This document shows, one piece after another, positions 14,471-22,046 of a stretch of DNA of 32,831 nucleotides. Numbering within the stretch: the first letter of the stretch is position 1; each line of letters opens with the position of its first letter. A model generated the notes under the pieces. The model saw only the letters and a list, made by a program, of their open reading frames with translations, did no database searches and was not told where the DNA came from. The position numbers and the translations under genes were made by a program. Source of the stretch: Anaerolineae bacterium. GTDB taxonomy: Bacteria > Chloroflexota > Anaerolineae > J102. The DNA lies in contig WFTO01000003.1 of assembly GCA_015485435.1 (NCBI GenBank), positions 1 through 32,831 on the forward strand. Direction: 5' to 3'.

Positions 14471-14580
14471 ATCGGGCTGAAGGAACCAGGTGGAAAAATG
14501 ACTCCTTTACCAAGCGTCCTGTGACAAAAGGTCATAGGGACATGATCATCAAATCACGGTTTTCTCAGGAGGAGAAAAAC

Positions 14581-16755
14581 ATGAAACGAACCCTTATCGT
14601 GTTAACGCTGTTGGTGTTTGTTGTCGCGTTAGCTGCTTGCGGCGGACAACAGACGCCCGAAGTGGATGTGGACGCCACGGTTGCAGCGGTGCAGTCTTCT
14701 GCGGATGCGACGGTAGCGGCTGCCCAGAAAGCTGCTGACGCCACCGTAGAGGCCGCACAAAAAGCAGTACAGGAGGCGGAACAAAAAGCAGAAGAGGCTC
14801 AAAAGGCCGCAGAGGAGGCCCAAAAAGCAGCTGAGGAAGCTCAACAAACCGCCGAGCAGCCCAAAGCAGATCCTGTTGCCGCGATCAAGAAAGCCGGTTG
14901 CACCGCTTGTCATGTGGTGCCAGGATTCGAAGAAGGCGGCAACCTGGGTCCAGACCTGACCAATATCGCCGATCATGCCGATAAGGACTTCATCATTGAG
15001 TCCATGGTGGATCCGGAAGCCCAAAAGCCGGACACCTGCCCTGCAGGCCCCTGCACCGCGATGCCGCCTATGCTGGGCATCCTTTCGGAGCAGGAAATCG
15101 ATGCCGTGGCTGACTATCTGTTGAGCGGCGGCAAAGTCTCTGGCGAAGTGGCCACCACCCCCACCGAGACGCCAGCAGAAACCAAGCCCGCGGCCGAAGG
15201 CGCTTTGCTTACCGATGAGGAATTTGAACAAGCCAAAGCCATCTTCTTCGATCGCTGCGCTGGTTGCCATGGCGTGCTTCGCAAAGGCGCCACCGGCAAA
15301 AACATCACGCCCGAAGCGTTGGCTGAGCGTGGCCGTGATCTGGCATTCATCAAAAACATCATCACCAACGGCTTCGGCGGCATGCCTGCGTGGGGCAAGC
15401 TTGGCATCCTTTCCGATAAAGAAATCGACCTGATGGCGCGCTACGTCCTGTCGCCCGTGCCTGAACCCCCAGAATGGACATTCCAGGATGTGAAGGATTC
15501 CTGGGTCGTGCATGTGCCTGTCGAAGACCGTCCCAAAGAACCAGTGACCGATCGTGACTGGGAGAACTACTTCGGCGTCATTTTGCGAGATGTTGGCAAG
15601 GTCGCCATCATCGACGGTGACAAAAAAGAGCTGGTCACCATCTTGCCCACGGGGTATGCCAGCCATATCCTCCGTTCTTCTAAAGATGGCCGCTACTTCT
15701 ATGTCATTGGTCGCGATGGCAAACTCAGCCTGATTGACCTCTGGCCCGAAGAACCCACCGTGGTGGCCGAAGCGCGCACCTGCCTCGACGCCCGCTCCGT
15801 GGATACCAGCAAATTCGAAGGATTCGAGGGCAAATACGCTATTGTAGGCTGCTACTGGCCGAGCGCTATGATTGTCGTAGATGGCCAGACCCTGGAGCCT
15901 CTGAAGATGGTCTCCACCCAAGGGTACGACCGCAGCCAGGGCGAATTCATCCGTGAGAATCGCGTGGCCGCCATTGTCAGTTCTCACTTCAGCCCCGAGT
16001 GGATTGTGAATATCAAGGAAGCTGGTCAGATCTGGCTGGTCGATTACTCCCAGTTGCAGAAGAATGGCCGTCCGTTGGGCGTCAAGATGATCGACACCGA
16101 ACGCTATCTGCATGACGGCGGCTGGGATGGCAGCAAACGGTACTTCCTCGAGGCAGCCAACACCTCCAAGAAGATCGTGGTCATCGATGCAAAAGAAGGC
16201 GAGTTTGTGGCCTCCATCGATGTCGGCGACAAGCCTCATCCTGGCCGTGGCGCAAACTGGGTCCATCCTGAATATGGTCCGGTATGGGCGACAGGCCACA
16301 TCAAAGACAACAAGATCGCGGTCATCGGCACCGACCCCGAAGGGCATCCTGACAGCGCCTGGAAAGTCGTGAAGATGCTCGAAACCCCCTCCATGGGTAA
16401 CCTCTTTATCAAGACCCACCCCAACAGCCCATGGCTCATCGCTGACTTCACCGTCGCCCCCACACCGGAGATGAACCGCACTCTCTGTGCATGGGATAAG
16501 AACGACCTTGAGAAGGATCCGGTTTGCTGGGAGATCGAAGGCGCTGCCGACTTAAGCGCACGAGCCGTTCATATCGAATTCAACAAGGATGGCACCGAAT
16601 TCTGGGTCTCCCTTTGGGGCAACGTCGATACGCCAACGGCCCTCGTCATCTACGACTCGCAGACCCTGGAAGAGGTCGGACGGATCACCGGCGATTGGCT
16701 CATCACCCCCACAGGCAAGTTTAACGTCTACAACACCGCACACGACATCTACTAA
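14581..16755 (+). CDS. nirS: Cytochrome cd1 nitrite reductase, lipid-anchored, with two cytochrome c domains
   Basis: This enzyme reduces nitrite to NO. The 724-residue protein has a lipobox (LAAC, Cys20), an Ala/Glu/Lys-rich coiled-coil spacer (about 30-95), a first cytochrome c domain (CTACH, 107-111), a Thr/Pro linker, a second cytochrome c domain (CAGCH, 226-230) and an eight-bladed d1 propeller (about 300-724). The d1 part aligns closely with Pseudomonas NirS. It keeps the proximal d1 ligand (H362, GYASHILR; Pa His182) and both active-site histidines (H511 in YLHDGGWD, Pa His327; H553 in KPHPGRGAN, Pa His369), and ends LITPTGKFNVYNTAHDIY. Usual NirS has a single c domain, so the extra one looks like a fused NirC-type donor. 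AGGAGGAGAAAAAC precedes the ATG. Genes for heme d1 synthesis are not in the window. Confidence 0.95.
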   Translation: MKRTLIVLTLLVFVVALAACGGQQTPEVDVDATVAAVQSSADATVAAAQKAADATVEAAQKAVQEAEQKAEEAQKAAEEAQKAAEEAQQTAEQPKADPVAAIKKAGCTACHVVPGFEEGGNLGPDLTNIADHADKDFIIESMVDPEAQKPDTCPAGPCTAMPPMLGILSEQEIDAVADYLLSGGKVSGEVATTPTETPAETKPAAEGALLTDEEFEQAKAIFFDRCAGCHGVLRKGATGKNITPEALAERGRDLAFIKNIITNGFGGMPAWGKLGILSDKEIDLMARYVLSPVPEPPEWTFQDVKDSWVVHVPVEDRPKEPVTDRDWENYFGVILRDVGKVAIIDGDKKELVTILPTGYASHILRSSKDGRYFYVIGRDGKLSLIDLWPEEPTVVAEARTCLDARSVDTSKFEGFEGKYAIVGCYWPSAMIVVDGQTLEPLKMVSTQGYDRSQGEFIRENRVAAIVSSHFSPEWIVNIKEAGQIWLVDYSQLQKNGRPLGVKMIDTERYLHDGGWDGSKRYFLEAANTSKKIVVIDAKEGEFVASIDVGDKPHPGRGANWVHPEYGPVWATGHIKDNKIAVIGTDPEGHPDSAWKVVKMLETPSMGNLFIKTHPNSPWLIADFTVAPTPEMNRTLCAWDKNDLEKDPVCWEIEGAADLSARAVHIEFNKDGTEFWVSLWGNVDTPTALVIYDSQTLEEVGRITGDWLITPTGKFNVYNTAHDIY

Positions 16756-16783
16756 GCTTGCCTTTACTCAAACACGCATCACC

Positions 16784-16821
16784 AAAAACAGCCATCCTCA
16801 ACTCGGGGATGGCTGTTTTTT
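16784..16821. terminator. Strong Rho-independent terminator of nirS
   Basis: AAAAACAGCCATCC (16784-16797) and GGATGGCTGTTTTT (16807-16820) form a 14-bp stem with a 9-nt loop, followed by another T. Because the left arm starts with five As, it can also work on the minus strand. Confidence 0.93.
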
Positions 16822-17144
16822 CATGCCCGTTCCAGGTTGCCAGAAGTCGTTGCTTGTGGGACTCAAAGCAGTCCAACGGCGGGCCTGCCCGCGCCGATAC
16901 GGTTGAACATGGGTACGCGGATGACGCGGATGCTTTGCAACGCCGATCAGCGCAGATATTGAATCATCTATCATTGTCACTGCTTACGCCTGCGTTCATC
17001 CCGCCACAACGAACGTGACGCGGATGGCGTGATGTCTTCAAACGTCATGCGTCAAATATCACATTTCGCATGAAAACGAGGCGAAGGATGCCAAATCATG
17101 ACGTTTTACGCTTGACGTTTTACGTCCATTGAGAGCTCAGTCAA
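16822..17144. repeat. Gene-free stretch with short direct repeats
   Basis: No gene is supported here. ACGCGGATG occurs in tandem at 16915-16932 and again at 17018-17026. TGACGTTTTACG occurs twice with a 14-bp period (17099-17110 and 17113-17124). The region looks like decayed repeat-derived intergenic DNA. Confidence 0.55.
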
Positions 17145-17181
17145 CGTTGCCGTCAGGCGTTTTTCGCAAACGACGGCAACG
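17145..17181. terminator. Inverted repeat just beyond the NRAMP-USP stop codon
   Basis: CGTTGCCGTC (17145-17154) and GACGGCAACG (17172-17181) form a perfect 10-bp stem with a 17-nt loop that contains a further GCG/CGC pairing. It lies 7 nt beyond the stop of the minus-strand transporter gene. There is no T tract, so it may act as a stabilising or intrinsic-like end. Confidence 0.55.
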
Positions 17182-17187
17182 CTATGT

Positions 17188-19149
17188 TCAGAGCAGGTGC
17201 GAACTGCGCTCAGGGTTCTCGGCGTCACCCAAGCGGACCACCAATACATTGGCCTGGGTGCGATGGCGCAAGCTGTTGACCGTGGCGCCATGAACCAGGT
17301 CTGACACCCCCGAATGTCCATGCGCGCCAACGATGATGATCTCCACCTGCAAAGCCTCTGCTAAACGTGCCAGTTCCGCAGCAGGATCCCCCGCACCCAA
17401 ATGCACCTCCACTGTCATGCCCGGTCGTTGAATCATTTCCGCCAGGGTGCGCAACCTTTCTAAATCCCTCTTGACCTCGATATCCTCCGCATCAAGGCGG
17501 AGCATGCGCGCAGCTGGACTTTCCACCACATGCAACAAGTGGATCGTGGCTTTTTCTCGGTCTGCAATACGTAACCCTTCGGCGAGCAACTTCTCCTCTT
17601 CCCCGCCAAAATCCAGTGCGATCGCAACTCGGCGATAAGGTCTGGGATCAGGAATAGGAGCCGTTTCAATCCCGGGAGCGCCATGAACATCCTTTACGCC
17701 TGGTGGAGTGGGAAGAAAAGCAAATCGTTTCGGTAACCAGGGACGGAATGTGACATAAAATAATAGGATACCAATGACCAAAATGAAGGGAATCACCATG
17801 GCTTCCAACAGCCATCGTCGTTCTCCGGCGGTGGCAAGCGCTTGCCCCACCTCCTCGCGAACCAGGTTGGCGTTAAGGAGTATAATAATGATAGCAATGA
17901 GCCAGGCTAACGTCTGAATCCATGGTTTGATGGCGAAGTGACCCATGCGGCGTTTGTCAGCCACAAAATGAATCAAGGGAATCACGGCAAAGGGCAATTG
18001 CAACGACAACACCACCTGACTGAGAACGAGCAGCTGCCCGGTGGAATCCTCCCCGAAATACAGGATGGTGAATATGGCCGGGGTGATGGCCAGAGTGCGG
18101 GTAATCAGTCGGCGCAGCCAGGGGCGAATGCGAAGATTGAGGTATCCCTCCATAACAATCTGCCCCGCCAATGTCCCCGTAATTGTCGAGCTTTGTCCTG
18201 ACGCCAGTAATGCGATGGCAAAAGCGATGGGCGCAATCGATGCGCCCACCAGAGGTTCAAGCAAACGATATGCATCCTGGATTTCGGCAACCTGATAGAG
18301 CCCATGGCGATAAAATACGGCAGCCGCCATGATCAGGATAGCGGCGTTGATAAAAAATGCCAGGTTCAGAGCCACCGCGGAATCGATGGTATTCCAGCGA
18401 ATCGCGTCTTTGATAGCTGCCCGGTCGCGACCAATCTTTCTGGTTTGCACTAAGGCTGAATGCAGATAGAGATTATGGGGCATCACCGTGGCCCCGAGCA
18501 TGCCCACCGCAATGTAAAGCGCGGTGGCGTCGGGAATACTGGGAACAAATCCTTGGGCGATTCCATGCCAGTCGGGTTGAGAGAGAAAGATTTCGATCAC
18601 AAACGCGGCGCCAATGGTGCCCACCAGGGCCAGCACAACGGCCTCCAATTTTCGGATGCCGAAATGCGATAGCAACAGCAATAGCAGCGTGTCTAATGCG
18701 GTCAAAAGCACGCCATAAATGAGTGGTAAGCCAAACAGTAAATTCAGTGCGATGGCGGAACCGAGCACTTCGGCCAGGTCGGTGGCGGTGATGGCAATTT
18801 CGGCAAGTATGTAAAGCGGAATGTTGACGATCTGTGGGTACGATTCGTGGCTGGCTTGCGCCAGGTCGCGGCGCGCAACAATGCCCAACCTGGCCGAAAG
18901 GCTTTGCAACAAAATCGCCATCAGGTTAGACATTAACAGCACCCAGATCAGGGTGTAATTATACCTGCTGCCCGCCGCCAGATCTGTGGCCCAGTTTCCT
19001 GGATCCATGTAGCCCACTGCAGCCATCAGCGCCGGCCCCGTGACGGCGAACCAGCGACGCCACCATGTTGCATAGCGTGGGATGGCTACGGTTTCATGCA
19101 CCTCGGCCAAAGAATGGTTTTGGGCATTCTTATCATTTGGCTTGGCCAT
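17188..19149 (-). CDS. mntH: NRAMP divalent metal transporter (MntH) fused to a universal stress protein domain
   Basis: The 653-residue protein has an N-terminal NRAMP transporter (about 30-490, around 11-12 helices) and a cytoplasmic C-terminal UspA domain (about 505-645). Metal-binding motifs are intact: DPGN in helix 1 (D49, N52) and MPHN in helix 6 (M223, H225). This indicates proton-coupled Mn2+/Fe2+ uptake. The UspA part starts YRRVAIALDFGGEEE, contains IHLLHVVE and ends with the ATP-binding pattern GAHGHSGVSDLVHGATVNSL. Most MntH proteins stop near 400-450 residues, so the fused domain probably adds nucleotide- or stress-dependent control; that is inference. The ATG has only a weak ribosome site (GGGAG 14 nt upstream). 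I could not find a convincing MntR box or yybP-ykoY riboswitch in the 240 nt upstream. Confidence 0.93.
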   Translation of the reverse strand: MAKPNDKNAQNHSLAEVHETVAIPRYATWWRRWFAVTGPALMAAVGYMDPGNWATDLAAGSRYNYTLIWVLLMSNLMAILLQSLSARLGIVARRDLAQASHESYPQIVNIPLYILAEIAITATDLAEVLGSAIALNLLFGLPLIYGVLLTALDTLLLLLLSHFGIRKLEAVVLALVGTIGAAFVIEIFLSQPDWHGIAQGFVPSIPDATALYIAVGMLGATVMPHNLYLHSALVQTRKIGRDRAAIKDAIRWNTIDSAVALNLAFFINAAILIMAAAVFYRHGLYQVAEIQDAYRLLEPLVGASIAPIAFAIALLASGQSSTITGTLAGQIVMEGYLNLRIRPWLRRLITRTLAITPAIFTILYFGEDSTGQLLVLSQVVLSLQLPFAVIPLIHFVADKRRMGHFAIKPWIQTLAWLIAIIIILLNANLVREEVGQALATAGERRWLLEAMVIPFILVIGILLFYVTFRPWLPKRFAFLPTPPGVKDVHGAPGIETAPIPDPRPYRRVAIALDFGGEEEKLLAEGLRIADREKATIHLLHVVESPAARMLRLDAEDIEVKRDLERLRTLAEMIQRPGMTVEVHLGAGDPAAELARLAEALQVEIIIVGAHGHSGVSDLVHGATVNSLRHRTQANVLVVRLGDAENPERSSHLL

Positions 19150-19388
19150 GACACACTCGATATTGGCTCCCTGAAAAACGGCTCACAAGGTGCGAAGGAG
19201 GACAAAGAAAGGTTTTCAGAGCTTTTTGATGGGGGAAAGCTTATTTTTCTCTGCATCCTGCGCGTTTTTGTGAGGTCGTAACTTTTTGATCATGGAGCCA
19301 ACAGGAAAAGGATGGAGATGAGATCGCTGTTATCGGTAGAGAATGCGGTTTCCATCAGGGAGAGTGAGGCAACGTCAGGGAATGCGAG

Positions 19389-20507
19389 TTAATTCCGCAG
19401 CGGCAGCGTGAACCCAAATTCACTGCCCTGGCCGACTCCTTTACTTTTGGCCCAGATCTTTCCACCGTGGGCTTCTACGATATGTTTCGAGATGGTTAAA
19501 CCGATGCCGCTGCCGCCGCTTGTCCTTGCACGCGATTTATCAACACGGTAGAAGCGTTCAAAAATATGGGGTAGATCTTCGGGGGGGATGCCTCGACCCG
19601 AATCTTTGACCACAAAACGGAGTTCATCTCCTATCCGACGCACGCTAATCCAGACCTCTCCGCCAGCGGGCGTGTATTGCAACGCGTTTCCCAGGATATT
19701 GACCAATACTTGGGTGATGCGGGCAGGGTCAACGTAAATTTTCGGTAAATCAGAAGCCATATTGACATGCAACGCCACTCCTTTGTCATGGAACTGCAAA
19801 GCCAGGCGATCCACTACGCTGGAAACGAGCTCGCCTGCGTCTGTCCATTCGGGAAACATGGCCATCTCTCCCGCTTCCGCTCGAGAAAGCTCCTGAAGGT
19901 CCTGCACCAGTCGTTGCAACCGCAAAACCTCATTGTTCATGGTCTGGAACGTGGAAGGCTCAGGAGTGAGGACGCCATCGGTCAGCGCTTCTAACATGGT
20001 CCGCAGGTTGGTCAGAGGCGTACGCAATTCGTGGGCAACATCACCGATGAGGTGTAGTCTTCTTTGCTCGGTCAACTCCAATTCCTCGGCCATCTGATTG
20101 AAACTGTCGGCCAACGCGCCCAATTCATCCTCGCTGATCACAGTGACCCGTCGATTGAAATGCCCGGCAGCGATCTCGCGGCTGGCTTGCATCATGGCGC
20201 GAATAGGCTGCACGATGCGTTGTGAGGTAAATAGACTAACGGCAATCGCCGCGATCAACGAGACGATGACCGCGGTGGTGGTGATTTCGTTAATCGCGCG
20301 AATGAAATTAATGCGGAGGTCTTCTGCAAGACCAGGATCGCTGCCAAGATGCGCCTCCATCCGTTCGATATGTCGTTGGATGGCTGCGGGCGTCTGAATT
20401 TGCACCGCGCCGGCAAGCACCACCACCCCCACCAATATCACAATCAAATAGGAAAGAAAGAGTTTGGCTTTGAGGCTACTGCGGAAGAATCGCAAAGGAT
20501 GTTTCAT
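19389..20507 (-). CDS. Sensor histidine kinase with HAMP domain (BaeS/PhoR-like)
   Basis: The 372-residue membrane kinase has two helices (about 17-37 and 78-96) bracketing a short extracytoplasmic segment of about 40 residues, then HAMP (about 95-142), a HisKA domain with the phospho-accepting His in VAHELRTPLTNL (about H159) and an HATPase domain (ILGNALQYTP; DSGRGIPPEDLPHIFERFYR; GGSGIGLTISKHIVEAHGG). The small sensor loop suggests envelope or membrane sensing rather than a large ligand. The gene overlaps the response-regulator stop (TGATG), so the two are translationally coupled. A GTG one codon upstream (20510) is an alternative start, with AGGA at good spacing for either. Confidence 0.93.
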   Translation of the reverse strand: MKHPLRFFRSSLKAKLFLSYLIVILVGVVVLAGAVQIQTPAAIQRHIERMEAHLGSDPGLAEDLRINFIRAINEITTTAVIVSLIAAIAVSLFTSQRIVQPIRAMMQASREIAAGHFNRRVTVISEDELGALADSFNQMAEELELTEQRRLHLIGDVAHELRTPLTNLRTMLEALTDGVLTPEPSTFQTMNNEVLRLQRLVQDLQELSRAEAGEMAMFPEWTDAGELVSSVVDRLALQFHDKGVALHVNMASDLPKIYVDPARITQVLVNILGNALQYTPAGGEVWISVRRIGDELRFVVKDSGRGIPPEDLPHIFERFYRVDKSRARTSGGSGIGLTISKHIVEAHGGKIWAKSKGVGQGSEFGFTLPLRN

Positions 20508-21196
20508 CACGACATATCCTCAAAACGATATCCCACTCCGCGAACGGTGGCGATGCGTTTGCCCAGATCGCCTGCGCTATCCAGCTTTTTGCGCAGACGC
20601 CCGATATGCACATCGACCACCCGATCATCACCATAGTAGTCGTATCCCCAGACTTGTTCAATAAGTTGCTCGCGGCTGAGGACGCGACCATGATGACGGG
20701 CCAGGGCCAATAAGAGATCGAACTCAATGGGCGTCAGCTCCACATCTCGGCCATCAATCTCAACGCGGCGAGCAGCCGGGTCGATGCGCAGGTCCGCGAA
20801 CACCAGGGGCGTCTCTCCTGAATTGGTTCCCGCTCGACGAAGCATCGCTTCCACGCGCGCCACCAACTCTCGAGGACTAAATGGTTTTGTCAGATAATCG
20901 TCCGCACCCATTTTCAGACCTAATATTTTGTCCATCTCCTCGGTGCGAGCGGACAACATCAACACCCAGGCATTGGATTCCTGACGAAGACGACGCAACA
21001 CTTCCAGCCCATCGACTTCGGGCAGCATGATATCAAGTACGATAACATCGGGTTTGAACGCGCGTATTGATTGCAAGGCTGCATTGCCGTCGGCCGCCGT
21101 GAAAACCGTATAACCTTCCTTCTCTAGATACGCGCGTACAGTCTCACGCACCGGGGCCTCATCATCTACGACAAGCACAGTCGCTTTTTTGTTCAT
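20507..21196 (-). CDS. OmpR/PhoB-family response regulator
   Basis: The 229-residue protein has an N-terminal receiver domain with acidic pocket D11-D12, phospho-acceptor D55 (VIVLDIMLPEVDGLE), a conserved Thr/Ser region (LMLSARTEE) and Lys in YLTKPFSPRE. A C-terminal winged helix follows (ELTPIEFDLLLALARHHGRVLSREQLIEQVWGYDYYGDDRVVDVHIGRLRKKL, then IATVRGVGYRFE). The ATG at 21196 gives the usual family N-terminus (KKATVLVVDDE); a longer frame begins at a TTG without support. It is the first gene of the pair with the histidine kinase and is divergent from two SHOCT genes, which are likely targets. Confidence 0.95.
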   Translation of the reverse strand: MNKKATVLVVDDEAPVRETVRAYLEKEGYTVFTAADGNAALQSIRAFKPDVIVLDIMLPEVDGLEVLRRLRQESNAWVLMLSARTEEMDKILGLKMGADDYLTKPFSPRELVARVEAMLRRAGTNSGETPLVFADLRIDPAARRVEIDGRDVELTPIEFDLLLALARHHGRVLSREQLIEQVWGYDYYGDDRVVDVHIGRLRKKLDSAGDLGKRIATVRGVGYRFEDMS

Positions 21197-21351
21197 AGGC
21201 TTGTAGTCACCTTCATATATTGTGATGTTTTGTTCAATTTCATCATACAGCAAATGACCTTTGCAAGCAAATGTCTCGAATACGCCAATTTCACAGAATT
21301 GTCATCAAGGCTTCAATGTCCTGACATAAATAAAGGGTACACTATGAATGA

Positions 21352-21369
21352 ATCGAATGATAGTTCGAT
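21352..21369. promoter_or_regulatory. Palindrome ATCGAA-N6-TTCGAT upstream of the SHOCT genes
   Basis: A perfect 6+6 bp inverted repeat with a 6-bp spacer lies 51-68 bp before the first SHOCT gene, in the divergent region shared with the two-component operon. It could be an operator or part of the leader. A second small symmetry, ATGTC-CT-GACAT, lies nearby at about 21316-21327. Confidence 0.4.
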
Positions 21370-21419
21370 GCTCAATTTGTTAAAACACACATTCCTTACA
21401 CTCAATGGAGGTACCTATC

Positions 21420-21662
21420 ATGATGGGATTTGGCTTCGGCTTTCCGTTCATGTTTCTTTTCTGGATTTTGATCATCGGCCTGGTGGTATGGGCCATTGTG
21501 CAGCTTGCTTCACGGAGCAACGGCAGCACGACCAATCATCAAGGCGTTGGGCGCACGTCCACGCAGGACACGGCGCTTGAGGTTTTAAAGCAACGCTATG
21601 CACGTGGTGAGATTACCAAAAGCGAATTTGATGAGATGCGTCGCGATTTAATCGCTTCTTAA
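21420..21662 (+). CDS. Small SHOCT-domain membrane protein (copy 1)
   Basis: The 80-residue protein has a Gly/Phe-rich N-terminus (MMGFGFGFPFMF), a single transmembrane helix (LFWILIIGLVVWAIVQLA), a Ser/Thr/Gln-rich linker and a C-terminal SHOCT module (ALEVLKQRYARGEITKSEFDEMRRDLI). SHOCT modules are short C-terminal oligomerisation motifs. The ATG at 21420 is chosen because GGAGG lies 8 nt upstream; an in-frame ATG at 21405 overlaps that site. It is divergent from the two-component genes and is followed by a paralogue. Confidence 0.9.
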   Translation: MMGFGFGFPFMFLFWILIIGLVVWAIVQLASRSNGSTTNHQGVGRTSTQDTALEVLKQRYARGEITKSEFDEMRRDLIAS

Positions 21663-21702
21663 TCCCTTTTCATTCACTCACTCCAGCTCAGGGAGGTGAC
21701 CA

Positions 21703-21966
21703 ATGATGTATGATTTCTTCTGCAATGGCTATGGATTTGGCAATGGATTCTGGTTTATGACCGTTTTTTGGATTTTGTTGCTGGCAGTAGTCATTGGCTT
21801 GGTGGTTTGGCTGGTGATTCGTGCCAGTAAGCCGTCAGTTGCAGGTAGTAGTGCATTGCAATCAGGATCAGGCGTGAATGCTCTAGATATTTTGAAAGAG
21901 CGTTACGCCCGGGGTGAGATCACCCGCGAAGAATTCGAAAGCATGCGGAAAGACATCCTCGCGTAA
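21703..21966 (+). CDS. Small SHOCT-domain membrane protein (copy 2)
   Basis: The 87-residue paralogue of the preceding gene has the same plan: an aromatic/Gly N-terminus (MMYDFFCNGYGFGNGFWF), one helix (VFWILLLAVVIGLVVWLVI), a Ser/Gly linker and the SHOCT motif ALDILKERYARGEITREEFESMRKDIL. GGGAGGTG lies just before the ATG, 40 nt after copy 1, so the two form an operon. The SHOCT ends of both copies are nearly identical (RYARGEIT), while the linkers have diverged, consistent with tandem duplication. An envelope-stress role is a guess from the neighbouring sensor kinase. Confidence 0.9.
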   Translation: MMYDFFCNGYGFGNGFWFMTVFWILLLAVVIGLVVWLVIRASKPSVAGSSALQSGSGVNALDILKERYARGEITREEFESMRKDILA

Positions 21967-21987
21967 ATGTACGGTTACAGAAAGCAT

Positions 21988-22019
21988 AAAAAAGGACCAG
22001 GTCGTTCATGGCCTGGTCC
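21988..22019 (-). terminator. Rho-independent terminator of the WYL regulator gene
   Basis: GGACCAGG (21994-22001) and CCTGGTCC (22012-22019) form a perfect 8-bp stem. In the minus-strand transcript it is followed by TTTTTTATG (plus-strand As at 21988-21993). It lies 28 nt after the WYL gene stop. Confidence 0.85.
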
Positions 22020-22046
22020 ATCAATATATGGGGCATCTCTCGACGA

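Noticed and set aside
14629-16419. A 596-codon open frame on the minus strand opposite nirS
   Set aside because: It is His/Gly/Phe-rich with no recognisable domain. The plus strand encodes a well-conserved cytochrome cd1 with a ribosome site. The antisense frame is a by-product of the codon bias.
19150-19388. yybP-ykoY manganese riboswitch or MntR box upstream of the NRAMP gene
   Set aside because: The leader shows neither the paired GGGGAGUA/CUACC-type elements nor an MntR-like palindrome. It contains only AT-rich runs and weak symmetry.
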